Source of the DNA: Bacteroidales bacterium
Lineage (GTDB): Bacteria; Bacteroidota; Bacteroidia; Bacteroidales; UBA932
Reading direction: 5' to 3'
DNA length: 36,173 nt
NCBI GenBank assembly: GCA_017519865.1
Contig: JAFWRQ010000011.1
Span: forward strand, 1 to 36,173
The notes beneath the pieces are model-generated. The model had not been told where the DNA came from, did not search any database, and saw nothing but the letters and a program-made list of their open reading frames with translations. This document shows, piece after piece, positions 1 through 7,758 of the stretch. Within the stretch, counting starts at the first letter, position 1; the number at the start of each line of letters is the position of its first letter. Made by a program: the position numbers and the translations under genes.

Positions 1-286
1 CAGGCGCCCGCTCCTCTGGAGCTGCGCCGCCGCGGCTGCCGCGCTCGCGCTGGTCCTCCTGCTGCGCCCTGCGGCGCAGGAGGCCCCGGCCATGACTCCC
101 TTGGAGATCGCCGAAAGCCTCAGTACCATCGCCGACCTCGGCCTCGGCGACATCGAGTCCGTCACCGCGGTGCCTTCGGGGGCCAATTTCCTTGTGACCG
201 TCCACATCAAGGACGGAAGCGACCTGACTTTCATAATGTCCAAGGACGGGGATACCGGTACCCTGTCCCTGGCCTCAACAGAATAA
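1..286 (+). CDS. C-terminal end of a membrane-anchored protein (partial)
   Basis: The reading frame is open from the left edge and ends at TAA 284-286, so the start lies outside the window. The visible 94 residues begin with a basic Arg-Arg pair, followed by an Ala/Leu-rich stretch of about 18 residues that looks like one transmembrane helix. A tail of about 70 residues follows, with alternating hydrophobic residues suggesting a small beta-rich extracytoplasmic domain. An internal ATG at 92 is not taken as the start, because the frame upstream is open and includes the membrane helix. The neighbour 13 nt downstream is a small exported protein, so the two are probably co-transcribed. A single-helix anti-sigma factor is one possibility, but no recognisable motif supports it. 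The family is not recognised. Confidence 0.6.
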   Translation, partial: RRPLLWSCAAAAAALALVLLLRPAAQEAPAMTPLEIAESLSTIADLGLGDIESVTAVPSGANFLVTVHIKDGSDLTFIMSKDGDTGTLSLASTE

Positions 287-299
287 AAACAGACGAATT

Positions 300-845
300 A
301 TGACAAGCATTATCCTTTCCACCATTTGCGCCCTTGCGCTGAACGCTGCTTCCATCCCTGCCCAGGCGGACACGAACGACATCTATCTGATTGACCTTGC
401 CAAAGTCGAGAACTTCAACGGTTCCCAGCTCGCAGGCAAGACCATCCGCGCCTATAGTATCCAGAGAGAAAACGTCGGAGGCGTACCGACCCGCATACAT
501 CTAATCACAACGAAGACAGACGGGGCCCAGACTCCCGTGGTCGCCATATTTGACAATGATTTCAACAATGCCACTTCCGTTACGGTCGGAGAAAAGAGCC
601 AGCCGTCGATAAACGTAAGGGCCACCGATCCTTCCTTGTCCGCAGATGATATCGTCTATATCGTGGACGGCAAACAGACAGGCACGGAAGAATTCAAGAA
701 ACTCGACCCTAAGGATATCAAGTCGATAGAGGTGATGAAGGACTCTTCTGCCGCCAAATACCTCCAGGACCTGAAGGACCAGGGCAAATACCAGGGAGAC
801 GTCAATCCCAAGGGCGGCGTCATCGTGGTGAATCTGAAGAAATAG
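300..845 (+). CDS. small exported protein with TonB-plug-like segments
   Basis: The 181-residue protein starts with a probable Sec signal peptide (residues 1-23, ending in AQA). It then appears to hold two related segments. The first (about 28-95) contains the pattern YLID...GKTIRAYSI...RIHLITTK. The second (about 117-181) contains IVYIVDGK, then LDPKDIKSIEVMKDSSAAKY, and ends in GGVIVVNLKK. The second segment follows the carboxypeptidase-like/TonB-receptor plug pattern (a VDG motif, then 'I.SIEV.KD.SA', then 'GVI.V..K'). Similar stretches occur in Bacteroidota TonB receptors and in C-terminal extensions of BlaR1/M56 proteins. There is no beta-barrel and no peptidase here. About 15 residues are inserted between the KD-SA motif and the final strand. 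The role is unknown; a periplasmic scaffold or interaction partner of the upstream membrane protein is only an inference. Confidence 0.65.
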   Translation: MTSIILSTICALALNAASIPAQADTNDIYLIDLAKVENFNGSQLAGKTIRAYSIQRENVGGVPTRIHLITTKTDGAQTPVVAIFDNDFNNATSVTVGEKSQPSINVRATDPSLSADDIVYIVDGKQTGTEEFKKLDPKDIKSIEVMKDSSAAKYLQDLKDQGKYQGDVNPKGGVIVVNLKK

Positions 846-848
846 GTC

Positions 849-1127
849 TCAGTGCCTGTCGATCCACTTCCACAGGGCGTACATGAGCGCGCCCCAGGCG
901 AGGAAGAGCAGGACATAGACTATGTAGGGAATGGAAGTGGGGTTGCTCTCCCCGCCGACATATTTCTCGAAATCCGGAATGTCGGCGTAGTAATATGCCC
1001 CCGCCCCGAAATCCTTGTCCGGCGAGAGCCCCGCACCCCGGACCATGATCATGACGGCAACAACCAAAACAGCCACGGCGACGAACGCCGTGGCTATTTT
1101 GAATATCTTTTTTCCTTTCGGGGCCAC
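849..1127 (-). CDS. small two-helix membrane protein coupled to YeiH-type transporter
   Basis: A 92-residue protein with two predicted membrane helices (about residues 9-29 and 66-86), joined by a polar loop rich in Tyr, Asp and Gly. It starts with GTG at 1127, which shares one base with the TAG stop of the upstream transporter gene (TAGTG). Translation is therefore probably coupled, which suggests the two proteins work together at the inner membrane. I recognise no named family. The start fits because the first residues (MAPKGKK) are basic, as expected before an inward-anchored helix. It converges with the plus-strand gene that ends at 845, with only 3 nt between them. Confidence 0.65.
   Translation of the reverse strand: MAPKGKKIFKIATAFVAVAVLVVAVMIMVRGAGLSPDKDFGAGAYYYADIPDFEKYVGGESNPTSIPYIVYVLLFLAWGALMYALWKWIDRH
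1071..1113 (+). terminator. candidate intrinsic terminator inside opposing gene
   Basis: A perfect 10-bp stem (AGCCACGGCG with CGCCGTGGCT, 1071-1095) closes a 5-nt ACGAA loop. It is followed on the plus strand by ATTTTGAATATCTTTTTT. It lies about 225 nt past the plus-strand gene ending at 845, inside the start of the opposing small membrane protein gene. It could end read-through from the plus strand. The T tract is interrupted, and the stem could also be a coincidence of Ala/Val codons, so this is tentative. Confidence 0.4.
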
Positions 1128-2455
1128 TACTTGAACAGGTCAAGCACGGGAACCTTGAAGACAACGCCGCTGAGCAGGAACCAAACGGCGAAGAGCGTAA
1201 GGGCGATATTGAAGACCTGGCCGACGATATACAGCCAGAGGACCTTTCCGCCCTGCATCTGCTTTGCGAGCTCCTTGAAGTTGGTGTCAAGGCCGATGCT
1301 GGTGAAAGCCAGCACGAAGCACCAGTTCTTGTACTGGTCGAGGACCTTGTTGATGGCGCTGACCTGGTCGCCGCCGAAGACGGGCTGGAACAGGAAGGAA
1401 GCCAGCAGGGAAGCCACGAAGAAACCGATGATGAACTTCGGGAAGCGCTTCCAGATCTCGCCGGCACCTACCTTCTGGGCCCCGCTGTTCTCGACGCGGG
1501 TGGCGAAGAAGATGGCGACGAAGAAGGCGATGAAGCCGATGAGGATGTTCTGGATGCTCTTGACGAGCACGGCGGCCTGCTCGGCCTCGGGGCCGAGGGC
1601 ATTGCCGGCGAGCACCACGGCGCCGGTCGAGTCGACCGTGCCGCCGATGAGCGCGCCGCCCATCAGCTGCGTCATGCCGCAGGCCTTGATGATCATGGGC
1701 TCGAACACCATCATGAGGATGGTGAATATGATCGAGATGGAGATGGCGATGGAGAGGTCGTCCTTCTTGCACTTGGCGGCTGCACCGGTGGCGATGGCTG
1801 CGGAAGTTCCGCAGACGGAGGTCGCGGCGGCGAGGGTCATGACAAGCGGTTTATTCTTGAGTTTCAGGACCTTGGTGCCGAACCACCACATGAAGATGAT
1901 GACGATGGGGGTGACGATCCATGCAATGCCGAGACCGTAGAGGCCGAACTTGGCGATGTTGCTGAACAGCACGGAGAAACCCATCACGACCAGACCGACC
2001 TTGATGTAGAACTCGGTCCTGACGGCGGGTTTGAGCCACTCGGGAACGCCGACGGTATTGGAGACCAGGAGACCGATGATCAGTGCCCAGAAAGCCCACT
2101 CGAGATAGCGGTTGAGGGTGAACTCCGCGCTGACCAGGCGTACGATTACGGCCAGGAGGAACAGCATCAGGAATGCCGGGATATACTTCTTGAGGTCCCC
2201 TCCCTGAAGCTTGACGGCGCCGCCGAACAGTATCAGGAGCACGGCGACGGTAAGGACGAGCTTGCCGAGGAAGCCCCAGGTGAACTGGCTCCAGAGGCTT
2301 GAAGCCGTAGCGGCTTTCTCTCCGAGAGTCCACGTGCCGAACTTGAGTGCCGAGAAGTCGAACCAGCCGGTCAAGACGGCGACCGCGCCGATGAGGATGA
2401 TTATGAAGCCGATCCAACAGGCCATCCAATCATCAGATTTCCAATTCTCTTTCAT
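1127..2455 (-). CDS. YeiH/UPF0324-family putative sulfate exporter membrane protein
   Basis: A polytopic inner-membrane protein of 442 residues with about ten or eleven hydrophobic helices. Family-typical stretches include the Gly/Ala-rich segment ATSVCGTSAAIATGAAA and the later GGTVDSTGAVVLAGNALG. It belongs to the YeiH / UPF0324 (PSE, putative sulfate exporter) family, whose substrate is not well established. The reading frame continues upstream to 2566. I place the start at ATG 2455 because a clear -7 promoter box lies 33 nt upstream of it, and the extra 37 residues are polar and would overlap that promoter. The gene is followed by a coupled small membrane protein. Four hundred residues and up is longer than the roughly 350 of Escherichia coli YeiH. 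Confidence 0.8.
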   Translation of the reverse strand: MKENWKSDDWMACWIGFIIILIGAVAVLTGWFDFSALKFGTWTLGEKAATASSLWSQFTWGFLGKLVLTVAVLLILFGGAVKLQGGDLKKYIPAFLMLFLLAVIVRLVSAEFTLNRYLEWAFWALIIGLLVSNTVGVPEWLKPAVRTEFYIKVGLVVMGFSVLFSNIAKFGLYGLGIAWIVTPIVIIFMWWFGTKVLKLKNKPLVMTLAAATSVCGTSAAIATGAAAKCKKDDLSIAISISIIFTILMMVFEPMIIKACGMTQLMGGALIGGTVDSTGAVVLAGNALGPEAEQAAVLVKSIQNILIGFIAFFVAIFFATRVENSGAQKVGAGEIWKRFPKFIIGFFVASLLASFLFQPVFGGDQVSAINKVLDQYKNWCFVLAFTSIGLDTNFKELAKQMQGGKVLWLYIVGQVFNIALTLFAVWFLLSGVVFKVPVLDLFK

Positions 2456-2483
2456 AATGTCAGGTTTTAGTTTGTTTACTCTG

Positions 2484-2516
2484 TTTGACAAAAATAGGTT
2501 ATTTTTTGTAAATTTG
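2484..2516 (+). promoter_or_regulatory. promoter for the CpXC gene (-33 TTTG, -7 TAAATTTG)
   Basis: TTTG at 2484-2487 and TAAATTTG at 2509-2516 match the Bacteroidota -33 and -7 elements with a 21-bp spacer. The -7 box ends 25 nt before ATG 2542. Opposing polymerases would compete here, because the minus-strand box at 2489-2496 lies within the spacer. Confidence 0.65.
2489..2496 (-). promoter_or_regulatory. -7 promoter box for the YeiH-type gene
   Basis: Read on the minus strand this is TATTTTTG, an exact match to the Bacteroidota -7 consensus TAnnTTTG. It ends 33 nt before ATG 2455. It lies only 12 bp from the plus-strand box at 2509-2516, so two divergent promoters overlap here. Confidence 0.6.
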
Positions 2517-2541
2517 TCCCAATAGCGCCAAAAAACGTCCA

Positions 2542-3189
2542 ATGATTTCTCAGACAGAAGTTTCATGCATCCGCTGCGGTTCCCGCCAGACGATAACCGT
2601 TCACGACAGCATCAATGTCCGCGAGGAGCCCGCCCTCAAGGCGGAAGTCCTTGACGGGTCGGCGTTTGTCTGGGAGTGCGCGCATTGCGGCGCCCACAAC
2701 CTCGTGCGCAGGCAGACCCTGTACCACGACCCCGACGAGAAGCTTATGATCTGGCTGACCTTCGGCTCGGAAGAACTCGAGGAGCGCGTCCGGGCGGCCT
2801 ACGGAGGCATGGAAGAACTCAAGGGCTATACCGCCCGCTTCGTGGACGATGCCGGATCGCTGGTAGAGAAGGTCAAGATCTTCGACGCCGGCCTGGACGA
2901 CGTGGTCATGGAGATGACCAAGTACGTCGTACGGATGGAATTGCGCAGCAGCATGCACGAGCGTGCTGATGAGATCTCGTCGGCACCGTTCAAGTTTCTC
3001 CGCCTCGACGGTGCCGACGGTGAGATAACCTTGGCATATCCCCTTGACGGACAGATGGTAATGGCCGCAGTCGGCTTCAATGTCTACGAGGATTGCCGGG
3101 GCATCCTGAACCGCAACCCGGCAATGGCTGCTGCTGCCTCCGGCTTCGCAAAGGTCGACGCCGCATTCGTCGGCAGGTATTTCAGATAA
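2542..3189 (+). CDS. CpXC domain zinc-binding protein
   Basis: A 215-residue soluble protein. The N-terminal third carries two Cys-x2-Cys pairs (C9/C12 in CIRC and C46/C49 in CAHC), arranged like the CpXC family, which is expected to hold a zinc ion. No signal peptide is visible, so it should be cytoplasmic. The remaining 160 residues are mixed alpha/beta without a motif I can name. The start is the first ATG after a well-formed promoter. The phosphatase gene follows after 19 nt and may be read from the same transcript. The molecular function of CpXC proteins is not known to me. Confidence 0.75.
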   Translation: MISQTEVSCIRCGSRQTITVHDSINVREEPALKAEVLDGSAFVWECAHCGAHNLVRRQTLYHDPDEKLMIWLTFGSEELEERVRAAYGGMEELKGYTARFVDDAGSLVEKVKIFDAGLDDVVMEMTKYVVRMELRSSMHERADEISSAPFKFLRLDGADGEITLAYPLDGQMVMAAVGFNVYEDCRGILNRNPAMAAAASGFAKVDAAFVGRYFR

Positions 3190-3208
3190 TCCACAAAACA
3201 TATATGAA

Positions 3209-4582
3209 ATGAAAAAACTCCTTCTTTCTTCCCTGTTCCTGGCACTTTGCCTCAGCCTTGGCGCCCAGGAAGACGCTGTACGTCTCTTTGCAGAGAATCC
3301 CGACCGTGCGGCCAACAACATGCATTCGTACGAGTTCAACCCCATCCAGGACACTAAGGCCCCCAAGGGGTTCAAGCCGTTCTACATTTCGCACTACGGC
3401 CGCCACGGGTCCCGCTACGAGCAGAACTCCACGTTTGGACGCGCAGCGCTTGAAGGATTTGCGCACCTCGACTCGCTCGGTCTCCTGACCGACTCCGGAA
3501 AGGCACTTTATGCCGACGTCAATGCCGTCGTCGAGGCCCACAAGGGAATGGAAGGTTCCCTCACGCCGCGCGGGGCACGCGAGCACAAAATGCTTGCTGC
3601 CAGGATGTACGAGCGCTTCCCCAAGGTCTTCAAGAATAAGGACCGTATGGAGATCAACAGTTTTTCAAGCACGAGTTTCCGCTGCATAGTCAGCATGTGC
3701 AACTTTACCAACAGCCTCACCGAGAAGTGTCCCAAGCATGAATTCACTTTCACCAGCGCGGATAAGTTCATGGCTTACATCAACCCCAGCCTCAATATCC
3801 CCCGCCCGGGAGAGGTCCCGGCCCCGCGCCAGACCATGTCGGCAGAGGCGCTAGCCAGACTGAGGTCGGCTTCCGGCTCGGCTTCCGCCGCGCCGCAGGG
3901 CTATACTCCCGCTACCGGCACTCCCGGCTACGACTTCAAGCGCTTCCTGACCCCCCTGTTCAAGGACTATGACGCTGCGCTGAAGGAACTTGGCAACCCC
4001 GAGCCTTTCGTACGCGCCATCTATACTACCGGCGGCCTCTGCCAGGTCATCGACTTCCTCGGTGTGGACATCTACAGGAAATACTTTACCCCCGAGGAAC
4101 TCGTTTATTTCTGGGCAGGCGGCAACGACTCCCTGTACAGGATGTGGGCCGGCTCCGTAGAGAACGGTGATGTCATCCGTTACGCCATCATCCCGTTGCT
4201 CAAGGACTTCATCGAGAAGGCCGATGCCGCGATCCAGCCCGACAGCCACCGCGCCGCCGACCTTCGCTTCGGCCACGACACTTCCGTGCTTCCGCTGTTC
4301 GCCCTGATGGGCGTGGACGATCCCCAGAACCGCGTCTTCCCTTACCGCGAGGCCCACAACAACGGCTGGTACGCATTCTTCCAGATCCCGATGGCGACCA
4401 ACTGCCAGTTCATTTTCTACCGCAACAAGAAAGGCGAGGTCCTGACAAAGGTCCTCTATAACGAGAAGGAGATTCCCATCCCCGGTGTCGAGCCCGTTTC
4501 CGGGCCTTACTACCGCTGGTCCGAACTGAAGGCACACTTCTACAATCTCATCGACAAGGCAGCGGCTCCCTGGAACGCCTGA
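3209..4582 (+). CDS. secreted histidine acid phosphatase family protein
   Basis: A 457-residue protein with a signal peptide (1-19, ending in LGA before QED), so it should be periplasmic or surface exposed. The catalytic phosphohistidine motif is HYGRHGSR (R65-H66-G67), and a second active-site motif GHDT is present (H356-D357). These define the branch-2 histidine phosphatases that include acid phosphatases, phytases and the MINPP inositol phosphatases. MINPP enzymes usually have HAE in place of HD, so this looks closer to the HD type. Bulky insertions around 210-235 are rich in Ser, Ala and Pro. The substrate, phytate or another phosphomonoester, cannot be told from sequence. It ends 7 nt from the stop of the opposing large exported protein gene. 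Confidence 0.85.
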   Translation: MKKLLLSSLFLALCLSLGAQEDAVRLFAENPDRAANNMHSYEFNPIQDTKAPKGFKPFYISHYGRHGSRYEQNSTFGRAALEGFAHLDSLGLLTDSGKALYADVNAVVEAHKGMEGSLTPRGAREHKMLAARMYERFPKVFKNKDRMEINSFSSTSFRCIVSMCNFTNSLTEKCPKHEFTFTSADKFMAYINPSLNIPRPGEVPAPRQTMSAEALARLRSASGSASAAPQGYTPATGTPGYDFKRFLTPLFKDYDAALKELGNPEPFVRAIYTTGGLCQVIDFLGVDIYRKYFTPEELVYFWAGGNDSLYRMWAGSVENGDVIRYAIIPLLKDFIEKADAAIQPDSHRAADLRFGHDTSVLPLFALMGVDDPQNRVFPYREAHNNGWYAFFQIPMATNCQFIFYRNKKGEVLTKVLYNEKEIPIPGVEPVSGPYYRWSELKAHFYNLIDKAAAPWNA

Positions 4583-4589
4583 TCAGGCT

Positions 4590-7500
4590 TTAGGGAAGGT
4601 TGACAGAAAAGATCAAACCCAAGTGATGGGCGGGAACGGAAATGTCCCGCCCTTTTATTTCGTCCAGGATCGTTCCTCCGTTGTAATTGTATGAGATGCC
4701 TATACGGGTGTCGTAGGGAATCCAAAGAAGGTTTCCGAGCCTTACGGAGATGTCTGCCCCTGCGCTGAAGAGCCACTCTGTCCGGGACGCCGTCGACGCG
4801 CCGTCGCCCTCCGGAAGCCTGACGGTGTATGCCGTACCGCTGGCCGTAGGAACCACTCCGCCGTCGCTGAGGATGACGCCGTCGGCGTGGAGTGTCAGTT
4901 CGAAGTTGCGTACGAATGCGACCGGGCCGAGGCCCGACCAGTCCAGCGGGAGCAGTGGCATGGCGTAATCCGCGCTCAGGCGCGTCTGACGGCCGAAACG
5001 GGACTGGATATAGGAGGAAAGTTCGGATACGGAGGTCATGCCCCGGGGAATCATTGTCAGGTAGTTGTCGGGGAAACGGCCGTCCAGGCGCGCCTGGTGC
5101 ATGACAGAGAGGCGTATTCCGTGGGTGTCGACCACTCCGGGGAGGTAGCCGTACAGGTACGCGAACGCCGAGGGGGCGAAAACGGCGGTGAGGCCGGGCC
5201 TGGCGCTGAGGCCGGCCTCGGCGCCAATGCCCCAGCGGGGGTATATGGCAGACCGTGCCGTGCCGAGCATCGTGTAGCCCCGCAGGCTCGCAGTGACGCG
5301 CGACAGCGGGACGTTCCGTCCGGCGTCGGCTCCCGCAATGACGCGGTAGGCTCCCGGCTTGTCCCCGATTACCCGGACCAGCTTCTGGAAGACATCGGTA
5401 GTGTTCACCATGTCGTTTGCAAACTGGACATCGATGCGCGGGACGATGCCGCGGAACCAGCCGGAGCGGGAAAAATCGAGCGGGACATACATCCTTGCGG
5501 TAGTCCTGTAATACGGGGTGCCGGTCGGTTTTCCTTCCAGGGTGGAAATCCTGGAAGCCGTCTGTATGAGAGTGTTGTACCGATATTGCCGTGCGTAGCG
5601 CGTACCTGCGTCGACGCCGAGTTCGATCACGGGATAAAGGCCACGGTACGTGAACCGGCCGTGGAAGGAATGGAACCATTGCGGCCCCTCGTCCGTTTTG
5701 GTCCTGGATGCAGAATACCCTACGATGGCGGATGCCGTGCCGAGGTCGTTCTGGAGAAATGCCGTGGCTCCCAGTCCGGCGGAGGAGGCAATGGTCTCGA
5801 AACTGGAGTTGGCTACGGCGTCGTAATCGACGTACATGGGCGCCCAGGAATGCAGGTGCAGGAGGTGGGGGAGTTTGCGGTAAGGCTTTGCCGGGGAGAA
5901 CCGGGCAGGAGACGCTGCCGGCGCGGCGCCGAGGGCTGCCTCCTGTTCCGATAGGCGGTCGGCAACGGGCCGCGGGGCGGGCCGGCCGGTTGCAACCGGG
6001 CCGGATACGGCCTCCCGGAACAGGAGTCTGCCGGCGGGCGTGAGGGCGGCGAAGGTCAGGCTGTCTCCGGAGGCGTCCGGCAGGAAGTCCGATGCCCCGA
6101 AACGATGGTTGGTAAGCCGGGCTGTACCCTCATTGATGTTGAATCTGTAGAGTTCATTTACCCCGTTGAGGTCCGACACGAACAGGATTTCGCTGCCGTG
6201 CGAACGCAGCTGCTTGATTTTGATTGGCTCCGGTGGCAGCAGGACGTGGAATCCGTCAGTTACGTCATATAGTCCGAATCCGTAATCGGAGATGGCGCTG
6301 GCTATGAGCCTGCCGTCCGCCCAGGCGGTTTCCACGACCTGCAGGCCATCTGGTGCGGGGTATCTTCGAAGCGTGCTGCCGTCACGGCCGTCGATGACCC
6401 GTACGGCAGAACCGCCGTGGAGAGGATACTCCGTCACGGATACGGACGGTCCGTCCGGTGCGGGCGAAGGATTGAAAAGGTTACCTTCCCTTGTCAGCAT
6501 GCGCGCGCTCCGCCCGTCCGGTCCCAGGTAGAATACACGGGATTCGGACTTGAGCGTCCAGCGCGGGTCCGTGACGGTCTCGCTCCAAAAAAGCCGTCCG
6601 GTTGCCTCCGAATAGTGGATCTGTTCCGTTCCGGACGGGAAGGGCCGTACGGAATCCGTACTTCCGTCCGGAAGGATGCGGACCAGCCGTGGCGTGAAGG
6701 TCAGTCCCTGTTGTATGGCGAAAATGTCATTGCCGGCCGCTTCCGGACTCTGGAACGAGGTGTAGCGGCGGGCCGGGGGCGTAAGCGTCCTGACCGTCCC
6801 GAAGGGACCCCTCGCCGCTTCGTCCGCGGCCCAAAGGGCCTGCTGCGCCGCAGCAATCTCCTGCCAGGTCTCCTTAAGGTTCTTGCCCGAAGCCTGCTTC
6901 ACCGTTTTCTGGAGGTTGAAGAAAGGCAGGGGGAGCACGGGGGAGAGGACGTTTTCATAGTATCGGGCCGAGAACAGGGGGTCATCGTACACGTATCGCA
7001 TACCGGCCACCAGCATGTATCCCGCGCGGTAATGGTCCGGAACGAAGGTCTTCTGCGAACGCCAGCGCCAGCGGTACCAGTCGCGGAAATCCCCTTCGGC
7101 GAAACTGACGCGGTAATGCTCCAGGAAGTCCGCCGATCGGCCGCGCCCGGCGCGTGTAAGGGCGGTTTCCGCCACGACGGCGTCGCCCTCCAACAGCGCC
7201 GGGCCAGGATAAAGCGCGGCCGCTGCGCCGGTGAAAAGCTCTCCGACAACGGCATTGAACAACCCGAATCCTCTGCCACGTGCGAATTGCATCTGCGAGA
7301 CGTGGCGCGACTCGTGGACGGCCAGTTCCGTGATCCAGTCCAAAGGCTCGGGACTGCTCGCGTCGGGACAGGTGAACAGGTCCATCCTGCGCGGGGCCCA
7401 GGTAACGGAGCCGTTGGCCTGTGCCGTAAAGCCGTGCAGGATCACCGGCATGGGTCGGCGGTACATACCGTTGGGGGCGTAACCGATGCTGGAGCCCAGC

Positions 7501-7697
7501 GGGAGGCGCCATCTCTCGAGTTCGATGCCGAACCGGAGGGCCAGCGAATCGCTTCCTGCCGGATAGATGATCCTGTAATTGTCCGAGGAGATGCTGCGCC
7601 AGCGTATTCCACCCGGATCGTCCCCGGAGGAATAGAACTGTGCACTGGCGTTGAAGCACACCAGCATCATCAGCAATATGCAGAACCGCCCTTTCAT
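4590..7697 (-). CDS. exported HEXXH metallopeptidase-like / TolB-propeller / outer-membrane barrel protein
   Basis: A 1035-residue exported protein from ATG 7697, with a signal peptide (1-19, ending ASA before QF). Residues 120-175 carry a gluzincin-like zinc site: H128-E-S-R-H132, then LLEGDAVVAE with E170 as the likely third ligand. Residues about 290-580 contain repeated short beta motifs and aspartate-rich turns typical of TolB-like propellers. From about 630 to the end there are alternating beta strands with a terminal aromatic pattern, ending IFSVNLP, consistent with an outer-membrane beta-barrel. The frame extends 15 codons upstream, but those residues would overlap the promoter and precede the signal peptide. 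It is probably a surface peptidase or an envelope assembly factor. The barrel is inferred from strand patterns, not from a named family. Confidence 0.75.
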   Translation of the reverse strand: MKGRFCILLMMLVCFNASAQFYSSGDDPGGIRWRSISSDNYRIIYPAGSDSLALRFGIELERWRLPLGSSIGYAPNGMYRRPMPVILHGFTAQANGSVTWAPRRMDLFTCPDASSPEPLDWITELAVHESRHVSQMQFARGRGFGLFNAVVGELFTGAAAALYPGPALLEGDAVVAETALTRAGRGRSADFLEHYRVSFAEGDFRDWYRWRWRSQKTFVPDHYRAGYMLVAGMRYVYDDPLFSARYYENVLSPVLPLPFFNLQKTVKQASGKNLKETWQEIAAAQQALWAADEAARGPFGTVRTLTPPARRYTSFQSPEAAGNDIFAIQQGLTFTPRLVRILPDGSTDSVRPFPSGTEQIHYSEATGRLFWSETVTDPRWTLKSESRVFYLGPDGRSARMLTREGNLFNPSPAPDGPSVSVTEYPLHGGSAVRVIDGRDGSTLRRYPAPDGLQVVETAWADGRLIASAISDYGFGLYDVTDGFHVLLPPEPIKIKQLRSHGSEILFVSDLNGVNELYRFNINEGTARLTNHRFGASDFLPDASGDSLTFAALTPAGRLLFREAVSGPVATGRPAPRPVADRLSEQEAALGAAPAASPARFSPAKPYRKLPHLLHLHSWAPMYVDYDAVANSSFETIASSAGLGATAFLQNDLGTASAIVGYSASRTKTDEGPQWFHSFHGRFTYRGLYPVIELGVDAGTRYARQYRYNTLIQTASRISTLEGKPTGTPYYRTTARMYVPLDFSRSGWFRGIVPRIDVQFANDMVNTTDVFQKLVRVIGDKPGAYRVIAGADAGRNVPLSRVTASLRGYTMLGTARSAIYPRWGIGAEAGLSARPGLTAVFAPSAFAYLYGYLPGVVDTHGIRLSVMHQARLDGRFPDNYLTMIPRGMTSVSELSSYIQSRFGRQTRLSADYAMPLLPLDWSGLGPVAFVRNFELTLHADGVILSDGGVVPTASGTAYTVRLPEGDGASTASRTEWLFSAGADISVRLGNLLWIPYDTRIGISYNYNGGTILDEIKGRDISVPAHHLGLIFSVNLP
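4628..4660 (+). terminator. intrinsic terminator for the phosphatase gene, inside the opposing gene
   Basis: An 8-bp GC-rich stem (GGGCGGGA at 4628-4635 with TCCCGCCC at 4645-4652) and a 9-nt loop are followed by TTTTATTT. The hairpin starts 46 nt after the phosphatase stop codon. It lies wholly within the last 25 codons of the minus-strand gene, where it encodes part of the final beta strands. Confidence 0.7.
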
Positions 7698-7701
7698 CTT
7701 C

Positions 7702-7732
7702 TTGGCAAATCTAATAAAAAAACGTAAATTCG
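7702..7732 (+). promoter_or_regulatory. promoter for the Na/Pi cotransporter
   Basis: TTG at 7702-7704 and TAAATTCG at 7725-7732 (one mismatch to TAnnTTTG) are separated by 20 bp. The box ends 26 nt before ATG 7759. It overlaps the divergent promoter of the large exported protein gene within a 61-bp intergenic region. Confidence 0.5.
7706..7713 (-). promoter_or_regulatory. -7 box for the large exported protein, very close to its start
   Basis: The minus strand reads TAGATTTG, an exact TAnnTTTG match, and only 8 nt separate it from ATG 7697. Transcription should begin within a few bases of the start codon, giving a leaderless or nearly leaderless mRNA. No better upstream box was found. Confidence 0.5.
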
Positions 7733-7758
7733 CACCGGACAAGAGTTATATTAATCAA

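Noticed and set aside
852-1940. Plus-strand open frame of 362 codons opposite the YeiH-type gene
   Set aside because: It has unusual composition, no domain and no promoter, while the minus strand encodes clear membrane-protein families.
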